DNA of 64,000 nt, taken from assembly GCA_033675265.1 (NCBI GenBank), contig JAUJYZ010000494.1, forward strand, positions 186,001 to 250,000, written 5' to 3'. The stretch is from Actinostola sp. cb2023 (lineage: Eukaryota > Cnidaria > Anthozoa > Actiniaria > Actinostolidae). Shown one piece after another: positions 32,549 through 43,614 of the stretch. A model generated the notes under the pieces. That model was given only the letters and a program-made list of their open reading frames with translations. It was not told where the DNA came from and made no database searches. Both the position numbers and the translations under genes were made by a program. Each line of letters opens with the position of its first letter. The stretch's first letter is position 1.

Positions 32549-34644
32549 CTATGCCTGGACCATTTTCTTTTTGCTGTCATGAATAAACCTTTTGAATTGT
32601 AATTTGATCTTAATTGCTCCCTCATCTTTGCTTACAGTCTCTTCAGCAGAAGCTGGTGTAGGAGCATTATCTCCAGCCTTTCCTTTGCCACCCTTTTTCT
32701 TAGCAACCGCTTGAAGCCTTTGAGCTGTCTCCTTAGAAAGTCCTGCCGGAATCCTCACTTTGATCTTTCCACTCTGGCCAAAAGCTCCCTCTATAACCCC
32801 TTCTTCCCCCGTCGACAAAGTTATCTTCATGCCCGTGAAAATCTGAATGTTGGTTTCTTTTTTGAACAGTGACCTTCCGATCACAGAGTATTCATCGAGC
32901 ATCCTCTCCACTATCCCCTCCTTGTATTTTGTTTTGTACACTTGTAACTGAGGAAGTAAAGTCTCTGAGTAGTTTTTATCTAGCAGTGGGACGAGTAGCT
33001 TGCCATGAAAAGCTATCCTGCACATGTTGAGGTGTATATCGGTATCCAATCGTGATCCAATGACGAGGGAATGTTCTGGGCAAATCACTGGCTTTTCAAA
33101 CTCTACCAGAAGCCACTGTTGTTCTGGTAATGGCTGGTCTGTGACAGCGTCCTCTGTGTTATCCAAACTGGCTTTGGTTTTAGTTAAGTCAAGGAGCTCT
33201 TCTTGATGGACATACTCTTGCTCAAAACTAAAGCCGTCGTTCTCTGTTTTATTTGTGGCTTTTGATGCGCCGAAGACTCGAATCCTCCCCATCACTGTCT
33301 CGTGACCTACAGTTATGTGAAACTTTGACTTCGTAGAAATGGACCCTTTGTAATACGGGATCTTCTTCACGGAGGCTATCCCACCAAACACTGTCGGCAC
33401 ACTCGAAGGGGTGCACACTATTCCACGTTCCAAAAGTTTGGGGTCAAACTGGGTTACACACACCCCGACCCTGTCGCCTTGATAAGCACACTTGATTGGT
33501 TGTTTGAACATCTGAATGGATTTGACCTTCTTGGTGACCTTCAAAGAAGGAATCTCGATCACGTCGTTTAACCCTATGCTACCACTAAGCACTGTCCCCG
33601 TCATGACAGTTCCTTGACCACGAATAGAGAAACAGTGGTCCACAGCGTACAGCAAATTTCCAGACAAAATCCTCTCGGGAATGTATGACATGGATGTCAG
33701 CAGCTCCATGAGGCGACTGATGCCAACTGGTTCAGTATCTGGTGCTTCTGGTCCCCCAGGTTTGGCAGCAACAGAAATGATTGGGCTTTTGGCAAATACT
33801 GTAGTCTCCAGGGTTTTTCTGATTCTCTTGGTAATCTACACATAAAAAGAGCAAACGTTTCTGAAAATAGTTTCCTTAGCTGGGTCATAACAGCCTAGGG
33901 GCATTCCCTCGATCTTCTCCCCTCCCCCTCTCTGGAGACACAAGTTTATACACGAAAGAGAACGACAACATTGCCTCACCCCTTCTCCCCCCAAAAAAAC
34001 ATCTAGGTAGGTTTACCCAACCCTAGATCGCATGAACTCAAAAACCACACCCAAGTTACATATGTGGGAGTACCCCCTCCCCCACAGACAACCACTTCCG
34101 GTACAACTTTTCTTCACTCGCTCCCCTAGTCCCACCCCCTAGATTTTTCAAAACCAGTCAATGAATTGTTTTATAGTACCTTTTCTAAAAGTGCGTCCTT
34201 CTTGTCCTCCTTCAGTAGATCAACCTTATTCAACACCACGATCATCTTTTCGCACAGTATTCCACCAATCACGAGGCATTCGGCTGTCTGAGTCTGCATT
34301 CCTTTCGTCACATCGACGACCAGCACCATCATGTCGATGATCTGAGCTCCTCCTATGATCGTCCTGATCAAAGACGCGTGACCAGGGCAATCGACCAACG
34401 TAAACTGCAACAGATCATAGGGTTTTCCTCCGGCCTCCAAGTGAGATGGAAAAGGGACATGAAACGAAGAGAAGCCCAAGTCTAGCGTTATCCCGCGTTC
34501 TCGACTCTGAGGGTTTTTATCGAAGCACGCAGTGGACGCTGTAGTGCTTAGAGCCTTTGCCAAGGCTGTCTTTCCACTGTCCACGTGGCCGAGGACGCCA
34601 ACATTGAAGTTCAGAATCTTTTTCGTGGTGCTTTCGTCCGCCAT
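32549..34644 (-). CDS. EEFSEC: Selenocysteine-specific elongation factor (eEFSEC/SelB)
   Basis: Two coding exons, 34180-34644 (155 codons) and 32549-33835 (428 codons plus TAG), give 583 residues against about 596 in human. eEFSEC is the GTPase that delivers Sec-tRNA to UGA codons with SBP2 and the SECIS element. GTPase motifs: P-loop GHVDSGKT at residues 19-26, switch I RERGITLDLGF, switch II DCPGHA, and NKVD. Domains II-III follow (VDHCFSIRGQGTVMTGTVLSG, VKSIQMFKQP, DRVGVCV), then the eEFSEC-specific C-terminal domain IV with GMKITLSTGEEGVIEGAFGQSGK and a lysine-rich tail. The start is MADES, with G-rich context and family-typical spacing to the P-loop; an in-frame upstream stretch to 34782 exists but is repeat-derived and unlikely to be used. 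Convergent with merlin and head-to-head with the seven-pass protein gene. The host therefore probably makes selenoproteins. Confidence 0.97.
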
Positions 34645-35109
34645 TTTGAATTGGCGCAAAACCGCAGACCGACATGTCTGCAGGTTCAGGAGGCACAGGG
34701 AGCCCAAGCTGTCAAATAGGTCGAAGGGACCAAATACAGGTAATAAAATAACTCTAAATGACGATGGAATCTGAAAAGTCATGAAATCTTCACCTTTTGA
34801 AACTTCGTATCAACACGCAAAGGCAATTTTTGTATATTTTTTCGACTTTGAACACTTTTTCAAATATTCAGCTTGGGCTTCCTGTGGTGAAACGCGAAAC
34901 AGTGAACAAATTTGAAAATGGAAAATGAAGTTTGAAAATGAAAAAAATAAACATCGCACTTTCTAAAACAGTTTCTCTTGAAAACAATACGGAGCCTACA
35001 ATACATTTCATACATACAGGACAATATTGATGACGAAGTCCACTAGGAGGGTAGGGGAGGGGAGCTGTGATATTCTCGTGACTCGTTGGGCTTCCTGTGG
35101 TTCATCAAG
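34645..35109. promoter_or_regulatory. 465-bp divergent promoter region between eEFSEC and the seven-pass gene
   Basis: Start codons of two diverging genes are only 465 bp apart, so this must hold both transcription starts or a shared promoter. It contains three CACAGG/CCCAA motif copies (near 34695, 34870 and 35088), one in each presumed 5' UTR. No clear TATA box was seen. Confidence 0.55.
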
Positions 35110-38100
35110 ATGTCGTGGTGTGAATGTTCTTATGGTGGCAATGCTTCTTCGTTCTATCGGCTCAGTAGTAATTGTATGTATATTATACCTTGATAGTTAT
35201 ACAGCAGTGTTCCTTTATTAACGACAGAACTCCTCAGAGCGAATCAAACCGTTACGAGTAACGGAGAATAGCTAGTCTTTCACTTTGCAATTTTTAAAAG
35301 CTTAACTAAGTTTTAAGACAGGAAATTCAATACTCCAAACTATAAGCTTAAATACTACACGACTTTTTTTAAAGCATTTTTCAACGTTTTACTAAAAGAA
35401 TACAAAGAAGAAATATATATCCACATGTACTCACAAATAGTTCATTTTAAGTATCTCTTTTGCATCTCAAATTGAAATTCCAAGCCGAGAGGAAATCAAA
35501 TACATATGAATCACGTGACTTTGTTGTAGTATTGTTTATCAGTCTGAGACTGTTTAGTGTCACCCTCATAAAATGAAGTCTTTTGATTTGATTTGATTTG
35601 ATTATTGTAGTCTTTTCATCTGGACAACCTTTTTGAGAATGACTGTCATTTTAAAGCAGGATAACAAAGCAATTCAAAAATAATGTTTTTTCATGATTTT
35701 TGTGTTCTTCAAGCTGCATGGGGTGTGTCAATAATATACATACATAGCTGTCGTACTGTATTTCTGTTGGTGGGAACAGAGATCAATATGTACAGGACTA
35801 TTCATTTTCCAGGTAGTGATGATGGTGTTAGAAAGCAAGAGTACTACTGGACGGCTGGTCTCAACTTTGCACTGTCTGGTCTCTGCTTGGTTAGTGCTAT
35901 CATCACCAGCTTAAAGTTCAACAGGTATAGGGCTGCATGATAATAGGGACCTTACACATGACAACTGAGGGTGGTGTAAAGATGGCAATTGATGCAAAAA
36001 AGTTCAGCATGTGATGTAATGTTTCAAAGCCGAGAATGAGGACTAGACTTAAGGTTTCTGGTCGAAGCGAAGCTGATGACTGGAAACCCTGTCTAGTCCG
36101 AATTTGAGGCTTTGGAATGACTTCTCATACTCATTAATTTCTATTACATACAATGGGCTAAAGGCAATAAATAAAGAGTTCCAAGATTTTATTTCCAGTG
36201 TCTGCATATTCTCAGCTCATGTGCAGAGTCTAGGACATAGTATCCCACATGTGTTGGACTTTTGAGTAGCATGGAGTGGAGCCTGCTTTCAGATTAAAGC
36301 GAATTCGGACAGAGTGGTATTGCCTCTACTCTGTCCAAGGTCCCGATGATTGTTATATGAGGGATAAGAACTCATGTACAGTCATGAGGGACAATTAGTT
36401 GAAATCGTCCCTCATGATAAGTACTTTCCCTACTTTCGAGGTACATCAAGTGGTATTATTCTGATTGGCTGCTGGTTACCTCATGAATAATTAATGAGTA
36501 CGAGAGAGATTGTGAAAATCCTATTTACATTTTCTATGATGGTTTTGAAAAGGCAATAACTTCACATCTTCAATGTCGTCATGAGGACTTATAATTATTC
36601 AAATTGACAAATTCAGTTGGATTGCAACATATATTTTAGCAGGGAGATACAACTTTTGAGAAAGTTAAATATATCATGTAGTTGTATATGTTTTTATTTG
36701 CAGTATCCGTGTTCTCAACCTAGTACTTCGTCCAACTGCCATTTCTAATGTACTTTGGGTGTTGTACTTTTTCTGTTTGGGAGTGAGGTAAATAGGTTGA
36801 AGATTAACTCTGTTTCTTTCATTCATTCATTCTTTCTTTCTTTCAGTTTTTTCTTCTTTCTTTTCTTCACTCCTTCCTTCCTTTGTTTCTTTCTCTTCTC
36901 ATTCTTCCATCCATCCAACCATCCTTCATTTCTTCCCTATTCTCTCTCTCTCTCTCTCTTCATCACTTTCTCCCATTTCATTTCTTGTTCTTTTTCTCTT
37001 TCCTGACACTTATTCATAACTCGATCCCTTGCTTGTCTGCATTTATTTATTTATTTATACTCTGTTGGAATTCCTTATACCATTCAAGATTCCATTCCTT
37101 CATTAATTTTATTTTCTTCTTCCATCATTCCTTTATTCCCTTCCTTCCTTCCTTCCTTCTAATTCCTTCTTTCCTTCTTTCCTTCCTTCATTCCTTCTTT
37201 CTTTCCTTCCTTCTTTCCTTCCTTCATTCTTTCTTTCCTTCCTTCTTTCCTTCCTTCTCTCTTTCCTTCTTTCCTTCCTTCCTTCCTTCTTCTTCCTTCC
37301 TTCCTTCCTTCCTTCCTTCCTTCCTTCCTTCCTTCCTTCCTTCCTTCCTTCCTTCTTTCCTTCCTTCCTTCCTTCCTTCCTTCCTTCCTTCCTTCCTTCC
37401 TTCCTTCATTCCTTCATTCTTTCCTTCCTTCCTTCTTTCCTTCCTTCGTTCCTCCCTTCTTTCCTTCCTTCATTCCTCCCTTCCTTCATTCCTTCAATTA
37501 TCCCTCCCTCCCTTCCTTTCTTCCTACTCTTTTCTCTTCTTTCTTCCCTTTTTTCTATAACAGCCAAAAAGATTAATTTAAAGGAATAACTTTGTTCCAT
37601 AGGTCACTCCTGCTGGCAATATTTTACATTGATGCTCACCAAGCCTTCCGCTATCACAGCCATGTGTTCCCTAAAGCTCTCTTTCCTACAGGTACTTGAA
37701 TAATCTGTTGCATGATGTTCCTTTGAAAGCTGTCAGACAAGTCACTCAGCATATCTGTACATCCAGAGTAATTCAGCCAAGGCTGTGAATCTAGATACAT
37801 GTACATGTATATTTGCCTGGATAAGTCTATCCCATCCTATCCTAACTTATCCCATTTAATCTCATCCCATCTCATCCCATCCTATCCCATCCTATCCTAA
37901 CTTATCCCATTTGATCTCATCCCATCTCATCCCATCCTAACCCATTGCATCCTATCCCATCCAATCCTACCCATCCTATCCCATCTCATCCTATCCCATT
38001 CCATCCCATCCTACTCCATCCTATGCCATCCTATCCCATTCCATCCTATCCCATCCTATCCTAACTTATCCCATTTAATCTCATCCCATCTCATTCCATC

Positions 38101-39953
38101 CTATCCCATGCATCTATCCTATCCCATCCAATCCTACCGATCCTATCCGATCTCATCCTATCCCATTCCATCCCATCCTACTCCATCCTATGCCATCCTA
38201 TCCCATTCCATCCTATCCCATTCCATCCTATCCCATTCCATCCTACCCCATCCTATCCTTCCTATCCCATCTCACCCTATCCCATTCCATCCCATCCTAC
38301 TCCATCCTATCCCATTCCATCCTATCCCATTCCATCCTATCCCATTCCATCCTATCCCATCCATCCTATCCCATTACATCCTATCCCATTCCATCCATGT
38401 CAGCTCAGAGAGAGTTGAGTGTGTACTACACTTATTATATTCACTGTTCTCTATGTTCACACAGAAAATGTCTTCAAGATACTAGAGGTAGGTGAGGTTG
38501 TTGTCAGTCTAATTTAGCTTTTTTGGAAATATGGTGGTCCGTGCAAGAACAACATAAATGATCTCTGATCAAAAGATAAATTCTCAAAGAGGCTCTTTGG
38601 ATATTTGAATGGAGAATTTAGATTTCCATCAGAAGTCACTTAACTGTTGTTGCATATGCCCCTTCGTTTGCCACTGTACCCGGTCACTGTTTTCACTCCT
38701 TTGGTTGGGTGGCTGCTCAACTATTGTCAGTGTGGGGTGATTGTCCCCTTGCGGAGAAATGGCACTTCAAAAGTGTCCCTGTCCCGTTTTATGATAGAGG
38801 TGTCCCATTAATAGAGGTGTCCCATTAATAGAGGTGTCCCATTAATAGAGGTGTCCCCTTAATAGAGGTGTCCCATTAATAGTGGTGTCCCATTAATAGA
38901 GGTGTCCCATTAATAGAGGTGTCCCATTAATAGAGGTGTCCCATTAATAGAGGTGTCCCATTAATAGAGGTGTCCCATTAATAGAGGTGTCCCATTAATA
39001 GAGGTGCCCCATTAATAGTGGTGTCCCATTAATAGAGGTGTCCCATTAATAGAGGTGTCCCCTTAATAGTGGTGTCCCATTAATAGTGGTGTCCCATTAA
39101 TAGAGGTGTCCCCTTAATAGTGGTGTCCCATTAATAGAGGTGTCTCATTAATAGAGGTGTCCCATTAATAGAGGTGTCCCATCAATAGAGGTGTCCCATC
39201 AATAGAGGTGTCCCATTATAGAGGCTTCCACTTTACCAATAAATATCTTTACATCATGTACAGGTGATGTTCCTGGCCCTGACTTTGGAATATCAGAGAA
39301 AACACAGAAGCAAAGGTATTGGAAAACTCATAGTTTTGTTCAACAACTAATCTACAACATTCTAGAGGATTCGAGAAAAGTTTATTGTACTATAATTGCG
39401 TTGTGTGGAAAGGTTTGGAATGATGTAATGTCTATATTTAGTAGTTAACAACAAAATATGGAAGGTCTTCATGTAATTATTTAGCTTGCGTAGCGCACTA
39501 AGGATGGTATAAATGGCAACCAGATTGAGAGCGAGTTTAGTCCAGTTAGAGTTGAAGTCGACGTGACAATGTTATGAGATGTATGTTTGTGCCTCATTTG
39601 CAGTTGCTTTCTGAGCTTTTCACAGAAAGTCAGGGGAAGGATGTGCTACTGTGAGAGAATTAGGAAGGACACTCTCTCTCCCTCCCTACCATAGTCCTCA
39701 CAAATTTGATCTAAAACATAGACTGGAAACAAGTCTGGGTAAATCCCCTGAGATGGGATCAGCAGACTCCCTCTTTCACTCATAAACACACCGTGCAAAT
39801 CACAAAATACTGTACCCTCCCTGTATTCAGATACTCTGTTAAAGGCACATCTATTTTCACAGATCTATGGTTAAATGAACTGTGTTTTTCTATCACCTAA
39901 TATATGTAAAAAGCATAGAGACGTCAGTTATATGCGGGTTTTTTTAGAATTTA

Positions 39954-40012
<59 letters not shown>

Positions 40013-43000
40013 TATAAATTGAATCGTTATCTTTAAAGCAAACAAATAAGGGTTAGTATTAAGCACAAAGGGATGGGGAAGAGGAGGGAGGGAGAAAGGG
40101 GAAAATAGGGTCCTTGCTCTCCTATTCATTTTACCCCTACTCCCTCTCACTCCAGGGGTGGTTATCATTTACCCGTATAAACCGGAAATTCCGGTTGGAA
40201 AAACAAATGGTATGTGTCATTCCGATCGGAAAGTTCCGGAACACTCTGTCTTGAGGTACCATTACAGAGTTTTCCGGAACTGTTCCCGCTCTTTTCGGAT
40301 TTTCCGTAGACGCGTGTACCATTAGACCGAGTTTTCCGGAACTTTTCCCGCTCTTTTCGGTTTTTCCGTAGACGCGTGTACCATTACATAATTTTCCGGA
40401 ACATTTCCCGCTCTTTTCGGTTTTTCGGTAGAAGCGTGTATCATTACAGAGTTTTCCAGAACTTTTCCCGCTCTTTTAGGTTTTACCGTAGACGCGTGTA
40501 CCATTACACCGAGTTTTCCGGAACTTTCCGATCGGAATGAAACTTCCTTTGTTTTTTCAACCGGAATTTCCGCCGGGTAAATAATAAGCACCCCAGATCC
40601 TGTCCTTCTATCGCCCTCTTAGCCCTTTCCTGGTGTGTTAGTACTGTCTTTAGTTTGCCACAGCATTCATGATTTCTTCCTCTTCAATCAAATTCAAGGT
40701 TTTGTTCAAGATGTGATGGAAAATTTCAATCGATCCAGTTTTGAAGAGACAAAAAGATCTCTGAAATACATGTGTAAAAAGGTCAGTTCAATTGTAGCTT
40801 TACATTTCATGTAAATGGAGAAAGGTTGGTTATTGTGGAACAACTGAAAGAGGGTCTCAACGGGACGCTTAACGGCTAAGATTTTGACCTTTTTACGGCT
40901 AACGGTTAACCCCATTGAGACCCTCTTAAAGTGGTTTATCCGTGAAAATGGCTTATTACGGTGAGTGGGTTACCTGTAGTTAGTTTTTTTTTTTACGTTC
41001 CTGTGGTAGAGAGCGCGCGGGTGCGCAATATATACGTATTATGTTGGGTTCCCTGTGTTGAGTATTGCGCGCACGCTCTACCACAGGAAACCCATCAAAA
41101 AAGACGCAAATAACTTTTTATTTATTATTTAGTAGCCTCAGACGCAATGGTTGGGCTGCCTGTGGTCTAACGCTTCAAATTCTCTAATTTTACGTCTAAC
41201 GACTTGGCCTTTTTACGGCTAACGCTTAACCCCATTGAGACCCTCCTACAACCTATCCAGTACAACTGAAACCTATCCTGCTTTATCCAAGCTTTATCCT
41301 GCGTAGTCAAGCTCTCACCAGTCCCCCTCCCTCTTCCCTGTGAGAGCCTGGCTCACGCTAAGGTGGTGAACAATGAAATACCTTCCACCCAGACCTCTGA
41401 ATCCTGATCCTGTTTCAGTGACACCCAGACCACTTAGGGACTTGTCAGAAATTAGCAGGAGAGGGGGGGGGGGGGGGGGGGGGGGGATGGGTGCGGGAGG
41501 AAATTGGGGAGGGTCATAACATTTTAAGCCCCTGAAAAGGGAGGGTCATGAAAAAAGAGGCAGTGAAAAAGGGAATATTTTGGTATTTTAGGCCAAGCCC
41601 AAGGGGAGGGTCAGGAAATTTCAACGCTCAATTTAAAATCTCTAAGCCCTCCGCCCCTCCCCGCGCCCCTGTTAATTTCCGACAAGTCCCTGATTGCGTG
41701 CCGTTTTGTCTTGATCGATTCTATGTCTAGGCATTTTGGTCCAAATACACCATATTCATCGGCCAAGCTCTTATCTGCCTTGTGCTATTAATAGCCACTT
41801 GCGTCTTTGTTTTACGGTACGTCCATCCCATCATTATTATATATGTTTTATGTATACATCATCTACTGTACATTGATTTGTATACAAATATTCTCACAAC
41901 TATCATGTAAACCAGTTTCTAAAGATGTTCATAATTTTGTGCTTAAATAGAGGTTTCATTCATTCATTCATTCATTCATGCTTTGCATGCTGTGAATGTC
42001 AAGGCGGCCATTTCTATTTTCAGAGTCCGTTCGTTCACAACTTCAGACTGTATCGAGTCGTCGTTTTGTTTCATTTCTCGTTTGATTGCTCACAATGTAG
42101 GATTTCCCTGGGGGGTTTCCCTCGGAGTAAGATCCTCATAACTGGCGTTAAACCGACCTTTCTCTTCACTACATGTACCACGAAAATGAGCCTCAATTTG
42201 TCACACTATCGTGAGACATCCCGTTCCCAGATCAGGCTATTTTTAGTAACATATTGGCGCGAAAATGGTTACCATTGATCTTGGACCGTCAGTAAAAGTA
42301 GTAAATAAAAGTGCATGGCAATTCCTGACTGTTAAACCAGGGACCACTTGATGTAATCTGATTGGCTCTTAGTCTCCTTTGCAGCCGTCGGGGATTTCGT
42401 CACGCAATACTACTAAATCCCTGATTGGCTCTAGATTTCGTCACGCAACGCTACTAAGTCCCTGATTGGCTCTAGATTTCGTCACGCAACGCTACTAAAT
42501 TAAATCCCTGATTGGCTCTAGATTTCGTCACGCAACGCTACTAAATCCCTGATTGGCTCTAGATTTCGTCACGCAACGCTACTAAATCCCTGATTGGCTC
42601 TAGAACAATGGAAACAGTTCTATAATTGGCCTGATCTGGGAGTGGCTCACAGACCCAATATAGGAGTTGTGATCCAGATGCATCAATTACTTAGTTCTAA
42701 TAATTCGTAAATTATTCATCTTGTGTCTTATTTATACGCTTTGAACGGTTACGGTCGTAAAGTTTCGAAAGTAGCGAGGTCGTTACTTTCGGATTTAGCA
42801 ACCTTAGGTAACTGTTACTTTCGGGTGGTCGCTACTTTCGGGGGGTCGCTACTTTCGGGGGGTTGCTACTTTCGGGGGGTCGCTACTTTCGGGGTGCTAA
42901 AATCGTTAACTATTAGGAGCCATACCGTGTACCTTAATCGACATTGTGTACGGTATTTTAACAAACAAATGTTCACAGGATCTAGAACGTTTTTTGATTA

Positions 43001-43523
43001 TGATTATGATTATGATATTTATTTTCTTACATTTGCTTATCAGTGTAGCAGTAAATGTTCTGGCTCTTTACGTGTTGTTTGCTAGTGCTGTTCGCCATCT
43101 GATCTAATCATCGTTCTAGAGGCGGATCGCTACTTTCGAGGGGATCGCTACTTTCGGGGGGTCGTTACTTTCGGGATTTGTTTTACTGTTACTTTTGGGG
43201 GGTCGCTACTTTCGGAACTTTACGGTATTTCGAAAAATAACGATACAGTGTTGCAACCTCCCCCTCCCCCTACCCCTCCCCATCCCTCTCCGCTCGGGCG
43301 CTTCATTTAAAATGGTATGTAATTTCTTCATTACCAGGGAGAAAGCAGAGGAATCCAAGACAACGGCAGCTTTGTATTGGACGTATAACGGCTGCCTATG
43401 GATCCTGTGTATCAGCTGTGTAGTGCTGACAGTCACCATACTGTCGCCCACAAATACTGACGAGACGTTTGAATATAAAGGACCTTCGAAGATAACTAAG
43501 GTAACGAACGGTTAATAATAATA

Positions 43524-43614
<91 letters not shown>

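Noticed and set aside
34645..34782. N-terminal extension of eEFSEC from an upstream ATG
   Set aside because: The extra 46 residues are encoded partly by a CACAGG/CCCAA repeat and are not seen in the family; MADES gives the normal distance to the P-loop.
36883..37560. 225-codon Pro/Ser/Phe frame
   Set aside because: Translation of a TTCC pyrimidine tract within an intron of the seven-pass gene.
40905..41250. Viral or prokaryotic insertion
   Set aside because: No viral or bacterial gene was seen here or elsewhere in the window; the sequence is host foldback repeats.
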